A stretch of DNA of 64,000 nucleotides from Akebia trifoliata (taxonomy: Eukaryota; Streptophyta; Magnoliopsida; Ranunculales; Lardizabalaceae): positions 682,001-746,000 of the forward strand of contig CM030714.1 in assembly GCA_017979445.1 (NCBI GenBank). Direction: 5' to 3'. Under the pieces are notes generated by a model. The model was not told where the DNA came from and did no database searches. It worked only from the letters and a program-made list of their open reading frames with translations. Below are positions 1 through 12,289 of the stretch, in pieces. The stretch's first letter is position 1. Each line of letters starts with the position of its first letter. The position numbers and the translations under genes were made by a program.

Positions 1-120
1 GAAGTGCAATCGTGTATCTCGAGGTGTATAGATCTATGATTCTTAAACTTATCACATCAGGTAGTCAAGTGAGTATGGCACGTGACGAGTCATATTATCA
101 TGACTCATGACATAAACATC
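1..120. mobile_element. Foldback MITE family A, truncated right half
   Basis: The first 120 bases match the right half of the foldback element at 57271-57495. Shared parts are a GTGTATC stretch, TCTATGATTCT, then GAGTATG, GCAC and GAGTCATATTATCA. The left half is outside the window. Other family A copies are at 6.46, 18.5, 39.2, 40.4 and 57.3 kb. Confidence 0.6.
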
Positions 121-1420
121 ATCTTAGAAAACTCCAAGATGGTGTGGGATCCTCAAAATCATATCTGCAATAAATCGAAAATCAGACCCAACCCACAGGA
201 AATGACTGATCAGCTTCATGGGTGATTTTTAAATTCTAAAATCTATCACATTAAATACATGAACAACACTTTTTTTAATGACAGAATAGACAACACGAAT
301 CCTATTTCCACATTCAAAGGACCTTGGCTGAGAGAATTTTTTTCTTAATAATCCATGAGTTTTGGGCAGTTTCTTAATAGTCTTCTCAATTACTGCTTGT
401 GACTTTTTTCTTCTCAATTTTCAAAATCCACCTTCCTCAATAGCACCTCAGTCCAATTGTGTTTATATCATCAAAAGATTGCACAACTTCTATGCATGCA
501 TAACATCATTCTCTATTTTACCTTCTTTTTTTTTTAATCATTAGGTCGAAATTAGAACTCTAAATGCCAAGAGAGCACATTTTTAATTTTTACAGAATAT
601 CTATCAATTGTATCCTATGATTCGCATTTATAGTTCTCCTTCGCAATAATTCGATGGCTCCACTAACTCAATTAATGTTCGTTTTTTCCTCTAAAATTAT
701 AGGTTGTTCAAGAGTTCTACCATCTTAGGATGGAAAATCTAATCTAGTTGTGAAAACCTCAAGTTCCTCTACAACTAATGACGACACAGAGGACTACTCA
801 ATCTTTCAATTTTCTTTTCAAATAAAAAACCCAAGAAATGACTTCACCTTTTGGAACTATGAAATCAATCACCAATTGTTTTTTTTTTTTCGCCTGAAAG
901 GGAGAAGAGTACAAGGAAAACATATGTTGCCATTACACATCTTGAATATCAAATTGGTGACAAAAATATAATAAAATTTTGATCTATATGCATCACCAGA
1001 CAACATATTTATCCATACAGAATATGAACTGCCACACGGTCGCAGTCCATATTTCTACTGTTGTATTTCAACCAAGTGACTTTCCTCCAATGACATTTCT
1101 TTTCCTACCCAAAATTCACTCCAAAGTTATCCAAGCCACCACAGGTTTTCGGAGCGCTCACGACCTTCCACTCCACCAATTAAACTTTCTTAATCCTTCA
1201 AATGGGCATTGGGATAAAAATAGAACATAGGAATGCTGGATAGAGTACTTTTAAAAAGATGCTGAGATTTCCATGAGGTCGGCCTTTTGCCAAATCCTTC
1301 TATAAGAGAGTACCACTACCACAAAGCTCTAGATCAATAATTAGCAACCCAATAGAAAGCCCAAGGAAGTGGAAGGAAACTAAACCGCCAAATCCCAGGA
1401 AAAATCTCTACATCAATCAC
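121..1420. other. AT-rich intergenic DNA, no gene recognised
   Basis: I see no coding potential here beyond short chance reading frames, and no RNA gene. The sequence is AT-rich with poly-T runs. It ends where the first tandem unit begins. Confidence 0.5.
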
Positions 1421-2877
1421 ATCTAGTCCTAGAGGCTAAATGTTAGAGAGAATCTTAATTATAAATGCTCCCAACTGAAAGTTGTTTCTTGATCGAACCT
1501 CCAAACCTTAATCGAGGAGAAAGTTCTCCCAACACAAACTAAACAGCACTAATTAAATCAAATCTCCAAAATTGTTTTGTTACAGCAACAATGACCCTTA
1601 TTTATTTATACGGCTTAGACCCATTGCTCAGTTGGTTCATGTATTGTAATGTAACTTTAAGTTGTTGATTCTATTGAGAAATTTTTCTCTGAAACTTTCT
1701 AACAACCAAACTCTAATTTTTCATGTATTTTAGTCAGAAAATCTCGAGAAATGAAAAATAAGTGGGTTTTACCAATGTCAAGTTCACCACTTTTTATTGT
1801 CGAATTCAACATTTTTTAAAGAATGTTGAATTCAATTATAAAAAATGTCGAACTCAACAATAAAAAATGGTGAACTCGACAATAAAAATCGTGAGTTCGA
1901 CAACAAATAAAAAGTGGTGAGTTCGTCAATAATGAAGGACTATAAAGAAATAAAATGTTTACTACATGGACAATCAAGCTACAGTCTTAGGGATTATTTA
2001 GAAAGGAATCCCTCCATCATGATCTTTTAAGTAATTTTTCCAAAATTATATCTGCCGCTAGCGACGCTCGCAAGATTGAGGTCACTTCAACATCATTCAA
2101 TCTCAAATTCTCCTCCAAAAATAAGTAGTCACGTTGCAGTGACCTGAAGTTGTACATCATATGGCACATCCTAATGTGAAAGTATGTAGGAACCATAAAT
2201 GCTTTTCATTGAGCCATAAATACTTTTTAACGCATTTAAACGAATCATAAATGTTTTAACTCATATGTCAATGAAAATCATTTATGGTTCCTACTTCCCA
2301 TTCAAGATTTGTGATATGAGATCCCCTCAGCATTATTCAAATAGATTTCAGTATGACTGAAGTACCCCAATAATTCTTTGCCAAATCTATTAAAGAATCC
2401 TCTTTTTTAATTATTAGCTTATTTAATGAGAGATTTATTTTACAAGATCAGAGTTATTGGAGTGAGGTTTTAACCCTCCTCCCTTTTTTTTGTTATTAGC
2501 TTATTTAATGAGAGATTTATTTTACAAGATCAGAGTTATTGGAGTGAGGTTTTAACCCTCCTCCCTTGTATCAGGATTCTGGAATTAAATTAAATTAAAA
2601 ATTGATGAAAATCAATAATAATATATTAATACTACCATAGTAAAAAAGTGTTTAGAAACTAATTTAAGATTAAATATGAAAATTACAGCAGAAGTCTTAG
2701 TTACATAAAGTAGTGTTTGATACTGATACATAGTCTAGAAGACTTACAATGCAGACATCGTGGACCATTCACATCAACCCATATTTTTTATTAGAATCAA
2801 ATCAAACCATAATTATGGAACATCACAGAATATTGACTTTTACTGATCACCTTATTTCAACAACCAATCAGATCCCA

Positions 2878-5800
2878 TCAACAACACGGAGGATGTGGAC
2901 CGTGCGATCCAGGCCCCCAATCATAATCTGCAGTACCTACATTTGCCTCTACGGCCTTCTCCTCTGCAAGAGTAAGTTCCAAATGCCATAATTTCTGAAT
3001 ATATTGCATCGAAATACTTAAATAAATGTTGTACATAACAAAAACAAGAACAATTTAATTAATGGGTATTTTGATCATTGGGGTTATATGCCAATTGAAG
3101 ACTGTATTAGTTGTTTAGGATTCAAATTAGGATTAGATAGATGCCAGCCCACAAGATGAATTAATTAAAGAGATGAATGCAGACAGTTTAGGTTACTCGG
3201 CTTACGTGGCAAGGGCATAGAACCATAAATTGTTTTTCTTCGGAATACATAAGAAAAAAGATTTAAGATTCTATGCCCTTACCACGTACCAACCGTGTAC
3301 CCAAAATCGCGTGCATTCATCATTATTCTTAATTATATGAGTAAAAATATGCAAATCAAACTTGAAATTCCAAGAGGTGGGGTGTATACTCACAAATAAG
3401 AATTAAAGAATAATAGAATTGGATTCTCTTACCTTGGATCACATGATCTCTAATGAGTTTATATAGAACTATTAGAGACAATCCTAAATAGAAAAAACTC
3501 CAAGCAAATCTAATATGATCTAACTCTATTATAATCGTGAGAAATAAAAATCAGCTTGATTGGTGATTTCGAGAATACCGTAAATCTCTCTATTACTAGA
3601 CTTCAGGTCCGTTGGGAAATTCTTTGGCGCATAGACCCATGGATTTTGAGCCCAATACTTGTTGGATTGGGCCTACTTTTCATCATGGGCTTTAGAACGA
3701 GGACTGAAAGCAGTTTTCAAGCCTTATGAGGATTAGATGCAAACTTCTGCTTGATTTCAAAAACTAAAAGAAGTAGAAGCATTGGAAGCTGAAGCAGTGG
3801 AAGTGTGATGGTAAAATTATCATTTGGTGAGAAGTGCTTGCAAGGACATAATTTTTCTGGACGTATTGATAATTATATATTACTAGAGTTCACCCGTGCT
3901 TGCGATACAGACATCCTCTCCTAGGTTAAGGGGGTAAAAGAGAAAAAATAAACTTAAATAGATATTATTAAATTTGATATTAAAGGAATAAAAGATGAAA
4001 AATAATCAAATGAATTAAATAGGTAAAAGAGAAAATACAGTAAAATTAGTCGAGATAAAGAAATAAGTGAAATAAAGTAGGTCCCAAGAAATCATAGGAT
4101 GATGGAAGTGGTATAATTTAAAAAAAAAAAAAAAATCAAAATTAAAAGGGTAAGAAATGAAAAACAATAAAGTAGATTAAAAGATTACAAGAGAAAAATA
4201 GTAAAACTAAAGGAGGAGGCATCCTCTTTTTGGTTAAGGAGATAAAAGTAGAAAAAATAAATAAATTTGAAAGGGTATTATTAAAAAAATTGAGATTAAA
4301 AAAATAAAAAGTGAAAAATAATAAAGTGGATTAAAAAGATAGAAGAGAAAATATAGTAAAATTAGAAGAGGTAAAGAATAAAGGAAGTATAGTCGATACC
4401 ATAATATTAAAACTTGATGTGGGAGGTTTGTCCCATAGCAATATAATTGATTGGGTATTATGTTACACATAACTGTTCTAACTCAATTGTATTTTATTAT
4501 ATAGATGTGACTTCTTTATGAGTCTTCCTCATTTATAATTCAACTTTAAAATATCACCCAAATAATTTGTGCATGTGGTCATTACTTGCCTATTCCACCC
4601 CTTTTTTTTTTAAGAAAAACCCTTTCCTAACTATGATAGTTAGGAAAAATGCCTTACTAGGCCTCATCCACCGTCAAAAGACCTTTGATCCAATCGTCAA
4701 GAATGACCTTTCAAGCTATCAAGATAACAAGTGGAAATCATTGATCTCGATCCATGAACATGAATCATTAAGATCAATAATGTTGACAATTTGAATCGTT
4801 GATCTTGATGATTTAAGTTTGACATTTTATCGTAGTGAGGGTTCATTAAGAAATTTAATTACAAACGGGTTGTTAAAATACCCACTCCAAAAGTCAAAAA
4901 GACTTCCCTAACGCAAGGCCTATTAAGTAACTTTCCCGTAATTTAATATCTTAGTAGCATTGCGTGTGTATCTATATGGGGTGGGGTATTTTAACTATTA
5001 AATAAGTAATTAAGGGCATTAAGGGGATAAAACACATTGGGTTGCATGCTACGTAGAAAATGGCTTGTTTAGGAGCCCAATGTATTTTATCTCCAACCAA
5101 AAAGTGCCACTTAGACATCATTCTTGATCATGATCCTAAATCAATACCTACCTACATAAATTAAGTATTTTTCGGGAATTTTTTTTTTAAGTTCAAAAAA
5201 TTTTTGTCCTATACGTCATTGTGGCATCGGATAATGTTTTTGAATACCGCAAGGTAATGCAATCAGGCAACTTTTCCTAGTAAAGTGTTTTTATATTCTC
5301 AAACTAAAAGCTTAACCCTTAATTATTTTAAAAATATCTTAAAATAGTTTTTATATTTTATAAACTTAAAAAAAAAAAAAGTATTATGAAAATGTTATAT
5401 TTAAAAAAAAAAAGTTATTTTAAAATCTTTAACAATTGTTGATATTTAAAATACCTCATATGTTTCATTATTTAAAAATATATGTTAATGACACAATAAC
5501 TAAATGTGTCAAAACAGGTTAAGCGAGTTGACATCCCTAACGTAGACACGACCTATTTAATAATTGTGTTAAACGGGTCAACACCATTATGATCCAAACC
5601 CACTAATTTTATATCGTGTCCGTAGGATGTGTTAAATTTATTACCCCTATGCGGGGTCATGTGAATAACATTTTCCCGTATATGATTGTGCACATTTTTG
5701 AGAAAATGTTTTTTTGTGGGAAAACATTTCCTCTCTTAGGAGAATAATAGTTTTTCTACCAAATCTCTTAGGAAAATGATTTTATCATGTCTTAGTGTTA

Positions 5801-7418
5801 TTCTATCACAATTACCCCCTGTCCACAAAATAGACCCATCTCCCTTTTTGACATTTTTGTAGGTGTAATCCGACACTAGAATTTATTTTCATAAAAATAA
5901 AAAAATAAAAAAATAAAAAAATTGTTTGACGTTTTTACCGGAGAATAGATTTTTCCTTAAAAATGTTTCTTTTGCAATCACACGAACCTTATAGGGGTAA
6001 CAATTCTTAACACGACCCATGTACACAATTCAAAAAAGACGGGAAGGTAGTAGGTTTGGGTTGAATTAGGGCTGCAACTCGGGCAAGTTGGGTTGGGTTC
6101 AAGATCAACCCATGCCCAACCTGCACTTGACAAACACTAACCCGTGCGCATGCCCAACATGACCTCTGTCATGAAGTGCTCAACCCATGCCTTACCCAAG
6201 TCAGGTTGGTCGGGTTGGCTCATTTCTCATTATTATTCGATAATTTTGTAATGATAATGACATATATAAGATAAGTGGTATGTGAAAAAAAATATAAAAT
6301 TTACAATTATTTGTCTTAAAATTATATTTCCAAATTCACATACATGAAAATAAAAGCAAATGTCATGAAAAAGATAATGATTCCATCGTGTCATATTGAG
6401 GTAAGGGTATTTTGAAAATTTACCCAACCCAAAATCTGACCAATTTAACAAGAGTCGTGCTCCCCCCTCCCCCTCCTAACATGATATGTTCTAGAACCAT
6501 AGATTTTTTCTCGGGATACACAACTTCACATCCTCATAAATCTTTGCAGTTTTGTATCCGAGGAAAAAAAATCTATGATTCTAGCACATGCCATCAGGAG
6601 AGTATGGCGGAGTATGTCGGGTTGGGTGGGTGGAGTCAAAAAATCATTATTCATTTAACAATCATGACAAAACCTTTGTAATTTGAATCGAAAATGACCC
6701 ATTCATAAAAACAAGCAACGCAACATGACCATGTAATTCATTTAACAAACAAATTGGATTTGTGTCATCCTCAATTAGACACACATAACCCACCCATGAA
6801 CAAGACACGATTATAACCTGCTTAAATTGAAAAAAAAAATCTTAAAATAGAAAATTTCTAGAACCCCCTTAAATAGTTGTTGATATTTGAAATACCTCTT
6901 ATGTTTCATGATTTAAATGGGAGTTATATACATGTCGACACGATTAAGACGAAAAACATTTAGGTTCTACCTAGGGTTGAAACTTGGATGGGCCAAACCT
7001 GAACCTGATGAGTTCAATCCAGCCTTGGGTCAGGTTTGGACAGAGTTAGCAAGGGTTTGGGCAAATTTTTTTTTTTTTGACCAATCTAAACTGGGTTGGG
7101 TTTGGGCATAGATGGGTTGCCTCATTTGCCTGAACCCGAACTTAATATGATTATAGGTTTAAAAATAATTTTAAATATCGTTGTTTCTTTCTCATTAACA
7201 ATTCACATTCAAACTTTAGTGGAATCATTGCCATCCCTCTGAGAATTAAGGAAAAAGGAAGAAAAAAAAGGTGGAGAAGATAAATTAAAGAAAAGCGAAA
7301 ACTTACTCATTTTCTCAACCTTGAAAGTCTCAGTAAGTTCCCTTGCTAGCACTCCTGAATATGAGATTATCATAACGACCAACAGAACCCCCAAAACAGA
7401 AAATGTTTTTGAGGCCAT
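2878..7418 (-). CDS. Small secreted peptide, copy 1 (65 aa, two exons)
   Basis: Exon 1 is 7418-7307 and exon 2 is 2963-2878, with a 4343-base intron. The donor is ATGA/GTAAGT and the acceptor is CTTGCAG. Phases agree and the spliced frame is 198 nt, ending in TGA. Exon 1 starts MASKTFSVLG, continues as a hydrophobic signal peptide and ends near ARELTE, with likely cleavage before or near ARE. Exon 2 encodes EKAVEANVGT, then DWGPGSHGPHPPCC. The N-terminus resembles the plant GRP family (small cell-wall glycine-rich proteins, PF07172), but the glycine-rich body is replaced by a short Gly/His/Pro tail ending in Cys-Cys. An in-frame ATG at 7481 lies too close to the TATA box (7499-7505) to be in the mRNA, so I chose 7418. 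Function is unknown; apoplastic location is inferred from the signal peptide. The 4.3 kb intron is large for so small a protein and holds TE debris. Confidence 0.65.
3165..3335. mobile_element. Foldback MITE family B copy (unit 1)
   Basis: Inverted halves flank a short centre: GATGAATGC, TACGTGGCAAGGGCATAGAA on the left and TTCTATGCCCTTACCACGTA, GCATTCATC on the right. It lies in the intron of peptide copy 1. The same element sits at the matching place in unit 2 (10247-10390). Further copies are at 15.9 and 21.05 kb. Confidence 0.65.
3336..3740. repeat. Dispersed repeat, possible LTR remnant
   Basis: This stretch recurs at 20700-21320. Shared text includes GGATTCTCTTACCTTGGATC, CACATGATCTCTAATGAG and, further on, CCCAATACTTGTTGGATT. 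On the minus strand it reads TATATAAACTC followed by CATGTGATCCAAGGTAAG, which looks like a TATA box and leader, so a degenerate LTR is possible. No coding capacity is seen. Confidence 0.45.
3741..5656. other. AT-rich repeat-derived DNA inside the copy 1 intron, no gene
   Basis: No gene is recognised. Within it, 3920-4400 contains two similar purine-rich stretches with GGTAAAAGAGAAAA and GATTAAA words. The 5490-5660 part has tracts such as GTGTTAAACGGGTCA seen in non-autonomous plant transposons. It is absent from unit 2 and accounts for much of the intron length difference. Confidence 0.4.
6068..6215. mobile_element. hAT-like non-autonomous transposon fragment
   Basis: It begins TAGGGCTGCAACTCGGG and continues with repeated GGGTTGGGTTC and CAACCCATGCCCAAC words, as in the subterminal regions of plant hAT elements. 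The same block recurs in unit 2 at about 10765-10910. A second stretch of similar style is at 6968-7130. No transposase is present. Confidence 0.4.
6376..7229. repeat. Segment inverted relative to unit 2
   Basis: The segment matches 11066-11747 in reverse-complement orientation, while sequence on both sides matches in direct orientation. It is bounded by the perfect inverted repeat AATGATTCCA (6376-6385) and TGGAATCATT (7220-7229). It lies just downstream of exon 1 of peptide copy 1, within its intron. Confidence 0.75.
6463..6655. mobile_element. Foldback MITE family A copy
   Basis: Left arm: TTCTAGAACCATAGATTTTT then CTCGGGATACACAA. Right arm: TTTTGTATCCGAGG then AATCTATGATTCTAGCACAT. The arms are complementary. 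It lies inside the block inverted between units 1 and 2. The unit 2 copy (about 11635-11705) has lost most of one arm. Confidence 0.65.
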
Positions 7419-7498
7419 TTTTATTACTTTGCAAGATTCTAAGAGGAAGAGATTGGAGAAGGATGAGAAAACTAGTCGCACCCTAACCCTATTTAAGG

Positions 7499-7505
7499 AT
7501 TTATA
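7499..7505 (-). promoter_or_regulatory. TATA box of peptide copy 1
   Basis: The minus strand reads TATAAAT about 80 bases before the chosen ATG at 7418. The element and its surroundings are conserved in unit 2. Confidence 0.55.
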
Positions 7506-7784
7506 TTATATGTATGTATAAGAAAATGAGTTCATCATTTAAGACTGATGGCTCAAATGTAGTTGGCTTTTGCTTTCGTTTGACAATCAAAACTCCCTAA
7601 AATTTCTACAAGGAGGAAAAACATAAAGAAGTTGCCTGAAATTCCAATTGGATGAGACCCAAACCCAAGAAGAATGGCACAACACATTAAGATTTGGACC
7701 CAATTGCCATGAATATCTGGCCCACCTCTTATGATCCATGAAGACTAAAATTCATCTTAGTTGAAGAAATTTTGTGTTACTGGA

Positions 7785-7885
7785 TTGAGACGTGCTAGAG
7801 TGATTCTAGCGGGGGAAACCTTGACGTGGTGGCACGCGCATATCCGTAGATTCATAGGTCACTCCAGCATTAATCTATTGGATTT
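7785..7885. mobile_element. MITE family C, internally shortened copy
   Basis: Starts with GCTAGAGTGATTCTAGCGGG and CCTTGACGTGGTGGCACGCG, and ends with GGTCACTCCAGCATTAATC. The complementary right arm seen at 12290-12440 is missing. It lies upstream of the peptide copy 1 promoter. Confidence 0.55.
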
Positions 7886-8613
7886 TGAACTATCAAGATA
7901 GGTTTCAACTCCATGATGAAAAATTACTTTAGTACAAGGATTTTTCTAGGATCCAACTTAAGTAAATTTATTATCTCAGGTAAGCACAGTAGTAATACAA
8001 AATAGAGTCAAATAATAAGAATGTAATACTTCTTTAGTTATGTGAATGTAAGTGACGCTTCTACCACGTTACTCGCAATTCAAACAATTGATGCCATCAA
8101 CTTTATACTTCGAAAATGAACGTTCAATAAGGAATCAAATCTCTCTACACCCACTTTTAACGAGACCTATGAGATGGAAAATTATAGGAAAAATTACTTA
8201 CAGGATTTTGGCGGAGGGAGTTTTTTCATAATAGTCCCTAAGTTTTAGGGGTGACAATGGGTGGGTTCCACTTAGTTCCTAAGAAAGTAAGAATCACAGC
8301 CATTATATTTTTTGGTTTTGATTCTCGACGGTTCCAAATTGAGTTTTAAAATAAGTGTAATCAAAACCGTCAAAAATCATAGGTACCCTTCGGTTCCAAA
8401 TCGAATAGGAAAATATATTTTAAATTCATTATAAAAAAATTCTTCTAAAAACTAACATATTATCTACAAAATATTGATTTAATTATAATTTGATCCATTA
8501 AAAATATGATTTAATGACTTTAAAAAAAAAAATTAAAAATCAAATTCTTATGAGCAATTTCAACCTCCAATATTTTGTTTATATGAAAAATTGAAAAACT
8601 TTATATATAGATA

Positions 8614-8633
8614 TAGAGAGAGAGAGAGAGAGA
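8614..8633. repeat. GA microsatellite
   Basis: A short run of AG dinucleotides at the boundary between tandem units 1 and 2. Confidence 0.8.
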
Positions 8634-9912
8634 AAAGGTGGCGTTCTTTTGACATCTAGTCCTGAAGGCTAAATGTTAGAGAGAATCTTAATTATAAATG
8701 CTCCCAACTGAAAGTTCTTTCTTGGTCGAACCTCCAAACAAAGATCTAATCAAGGAGAAAGTTCTCCCAACACAAACTAAGCAGCACTAATTAAATCAAA
8801 TCTCCAAAATTGCTTTGTTAAACTTATTTATTTATATGGCTTAGACCCATTGTTCAGTTGGTTCATGTATTGTAATGTAACTTTAATTTGATTCTATTGA
8901 GAAATTTTTCTCTAAAATTTTCTAACAACCAAACTCTGATTTCCATGTATTTTAGTCAGAAAAACTCAAGAAATGAAAAATAAGTGAGTTTTACCAATGT
9001 TAAGTTCACCACCTTTTATTGTCGAATTCGACATTTTTTAAGGATTGTTGAGTTCAACTATACAAAATGTGGAACTCAACAATAAAAAATGGTGAACTCG
9101 ACACCAAAAATCGTGAGTTCTACAATAAATAAAAAGTTGTGAGTTCGTCAATAATGAAGGACTATAAAGAAATAAAAAGTTTACTGCATGAACAATCAAG
9201 TTACAGTCCAAATCTTAGGAACTATTTAGAACGGAATCCCTCCATCAGGGTCTTTCAAGTAATTTTTTCAAAATTATATCTACCGCTAATGACACTCGCA
9301 AGGTCACTTCAACATTATTCCATCTCAAATTCTTGCCAAAATAGGTCGAGTCATATTGGATGACTTGAAATTGTACCTCATATCGCACATCCTAACGTGA
9401 AAGTGTGTAGGGGCCATAAATGCTTTTTAACGCATTTAAACGAACGATAAACATTTATGGTTCCCACTTCTCAGGCACTACCGATTCAAGATCTGCGATA
9501 TGAGGTACAATCTTGAGGTCACCTCAGCATTATTTGATCAAATAGAGATCGGTATGTATGAAGTACCCTAATAATCCCTTGTATCAGTATTCTAGAATTA
9601 AATTAAATTAAAATTGAAACTGCAAGAAAATCGATAATAATATATTAACAGTACCATAATAAAAAGGTGTTTAGAAACTAATTTAAGATTAAATATAAAA
9701 ACTAAAGTAGAAGTCTTAATTACATAAAGTTTTGGTTGATACTTGATACGTAGTCTGGAAGACTTACAATGCAGACATTGTGGATCATTCACATCAACCC
9801 ATATTTTTTATTCGAATCAAAGCAAATGATATTTATAGAACAACACAGAATATTGACTTTGACTGATCACCTTCAATTTCATATATATATTTCAACAACC
9901 AATCAGATCCCA

Positions 9913-11938
9913 TCAACAACACGGAGGAGGATGCGGACGTGGATGTGGATGCGGATGTGGATACGGACGTGGACGTGGATGCGGACTGTGCGGTCCAGGC
10001 CCCCAATTATACTGATCTACATTTGACTCTACGGCCTTCTCTTCTGCAAGAGTAAGATCCAAATGCCATAATTTCGGAATATACTGCATTGAAATACTTA
10101 AATAAATGATGTACATAATAAAAACAAGAACAATTTAATTAATGAGTATTTTGGTCATTTGGGTTATGTGCCAATTGAAGACTGTATTAATTGTTTAGGG
10201 TCAAAATTAGGCTTAGATATAGATGCAAGCCCACAAAACGAATTAATTAAAGACATGAATGCATGCGGTTTTGGGTACGCAGCTTGCGTTGCAAGGACAT
10301 GGAACCATAGATTATTTTTCTTCGGGATACATAGGAAAAATATCTGTGATTCTGCGCCCTTGCCACGTACCGACCGCGTTCCCAAAACCACGTGAATAAC
10401 ATTTTCCTGTATATGATTATGCATATTTTTGGGAAAATATTTTTTTGTGGGAAAATATTTCCTCTCTTAAGAGAGTAATAGTTTTCTACCAAATCTCCTA
10501 GGAAAATGATTTTATCATGTCCTAGTGTTATTCTATCACAATTACCCCCTCCACAAACTAGACCCAACTCCCTTTTTGACATTTTTGTAGGTGTAATCCA
10601 ACACTAGAATTTATTTTTACAGAAAAGAAAATTGTTTGACGTTTGTACTGAGGAATAGATTTTTCCTTTAAAATGTTTCTTTTGCAATCATACAAACCCT
10701 CCAGAGGTAACAATTATTAACACAACTCAAAAAAGACACGAAGTTTGTAGGTTTGGGTTGAATTAGGGCTGCAACTCGGGTGGGTTGGGTTGGGTTGGGT
10801 TGAAGATCAACCCACGCCCAACCCGCACTTGACAAACATGCGTGTGCCCAACATGACCTGTCATGAAATGTTCAACCCATGCCCTACCCAAGTCAGGTTG
10901 GTCGTGTTGGCTCATTTCTCATTATTATTCGATAGATAGTAATGATAATGACATATATAAGATAAGTGGTATGTAAAAAAAATAGAAAATTTACAATTAT
11001 TTATCTTAAAAATATATTTTCAAATTCGCATACATGAAAATAAAAGCAAATGTTAAGAAAAAGATAATGATTAAGTAGAGTTTGAAGGTGAATTTGTAAT
11101 GTGAAAGAAACAAGGATATTTAAAAATATTTTTTAAACTATAATCACATTAAGTTTTGGTTCATGCAAATCAGGTAACCTATCTATGCCCAAACCCAACC
11201 CAGTTTAGATTGGTAAAAAAAAAATTTTGCCCAAACCCTAGCTAACTCTGTCCAAACCTGACCTAAGGTTGGATTGAACTCATCAGGTTCAGGTTTGGCC
11301 CATCCAAGTTTCAGCCCTAGGTTGAACCTAAATGTTGTTTGTCTTAATCGTGTTGACATGTATATAACCCATTTAAATCATGAAACATAAGAGGTATTTC
11401 AAATATCAACAACTATTTAAGGGGGTTCTAGAAATTTTCTATTTTAAGATATTTTTTCAATTTAAGCAGGTTATAATTGTGAATTGTTCATGAGTTATGT
11501 GTGTCAAATTGAGGATGACACAAGTCCAATTTGTTTATTAAATGAGTTACATGGGTCATGTTGTGTTGGTTGTTTTACAAATGGGTCATTTTCGATTCAA
11601 ATTACAAAGGTTTGGACACGATTGTTAAATGAATAATGATTTTCTGACTCCCCCCAACCTGCATGCAGTTTTGTATTCGAGGAAAAAAATCACAACTCTT
11701 GTTCGGTAAATTTTACCCTTACCTCAATATGACACATAGGAATCATTGCCATCCCTTGGAGAGTTAAGGAAAAACGAAGAAAAAAAAAAGGGGGAGGAGA
11801 TGGATTACAAAAAAGCAAAAACTTACTCATTTTCTCAACCTTGACTGTCTCAATAAGTTCCCTTGCTACCACTCCTGAATATGAGATTATCATAATGACC
11901 AACAGAAACCCCAAAACAGCAAATGTTTTCGAGGCCAT
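9913..11938 (-). CDS. Small secreted peptide, copy 2 (80 aa, His/Pro-rich tail)
   Basis: Exon 1 is 11938-11827 and exon 2 is 10043-9913, with a 1783-base intron. The donor is ATGA/GTAAGT and the acceptor CTTGCAG. The spliced frame is 243 nt with a TGA stop. Residues 1-25 or so form a signal peptide (MASKTFAVLG, hydrophobic core, then ARELIE). The mature part reads EKAVESNVDQYNWGPGPHSP, followed from about residue 59 by alternating Pro with His, Arg or Tyr, and ends PPPCC. The tail comes from a hexanucleotide repeat of the CCACGT/CCGCAT type. Copy 1 keeps the same frame, the WGPG motif and the Cys-Cys end but lacks the expansion. Resemblance to plant GRP-type secreted proteins is limited to the N-terminus. 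A cell-wall or metal-binding role is only a guess from the His, Pro and Cys content. Confidence 0.65.
10247..10390. mobile_element. Foldback MITE family B copy (unit 2)
   Basis: Left arm GAATGCATGCGGTTTTGGGT and GGAACCATAGATTATTTTTC; right arm GATTCTGCGCCCTTGCCACG and CGTTCCCAAAACCACGTG. It lies in the intron of peptide copy 2 and matches the unit 1 copy, so it predates the duplication. Confidence 0.65.
11066..11747. repeat. Inverted counterpart of 6376-7229
   Basis: Flanked by AATGATT at 11066 and GGAATCATT at 11739. The content matches unit 1 only when reverse-complemented. It sits inside the intron next to exon 1 of copy 2 and contains a deleted family A MITE near 11640-11705. Confidence 0.75.
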
Positions 11939-12017
11939 TTTTATTACTGTGCAAGATTCTAAGAGGAAGAGATTGGAGAAGGATGAGAAAACTAGTCGTA
12001 CCCTTACCCTATTTAAG

Positions 12018-12025
12018 TATTTATA
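12018..12025 (-). promoter_or_regulatory. TATA box of peptide copy 2
   Basis: The minus strand reads TATAAATA about 80 bases upstream of the ATG at 11938. A second degraded copy of this promoter stretch lies about 519 bases further upstream. Confidence 0.55.
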
Positions 12026-12289
12026 TTATATGTATGTATAAGAAAATGAGTTTATCATTTAAGACTGATGGCCCAAATGTTGTTAGCTTTTGCATTCGTT
12101 TAACAATCAAAACTCTCTAAAATTTCCACAAGGAGGAAAAACATAAACAAGTTCCCTGAAATTTTAATTGGATGAGACCCAAACCCAAGAAGAATGGCAC
12201 AACACATTAAGTTTCGGACCCACCTCTTAGTGATCCATGAAGACTAAAAATCATCATAGTTGAAGAAATTTTGTGTTATTGGATACAGA

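Larger units (their letters stand above)
1422..8575. repeat. Tandem unit 1 of the secreted-peptide gene array
   Basis: This unit is collinear with unit 2 (8655-13900). Both begin with CTAGTCCT and AGGCTAAATGTTAGAGAG and then share long stretches. Blocks 1422-3310, 5657-6375 and 7220-8575 match 8655-10390, 10393-11066 and 11739-13900 in the same order. Block 6376-7229 matches unit 2 in inverted orientation. About 2.3 kb (3335-5655) is present only here. The unit includes one complete two-exon peptide gene on the minus strand with its promoter. Confidence 0.8.

Noticed and set aside
7419..7481. Upstream in-frame ATG of peptide copy 1
   Set aside because: Only about 20 bases from the TATA box, and absent as a start in copy 2, where MASK is the natural start.
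9769..10026. 85-codon plus-strand frame rich in Trp, Arg and Thr
   Set aside because: It is the antisense reading of the exon 2 repeat of peptide copy 2.
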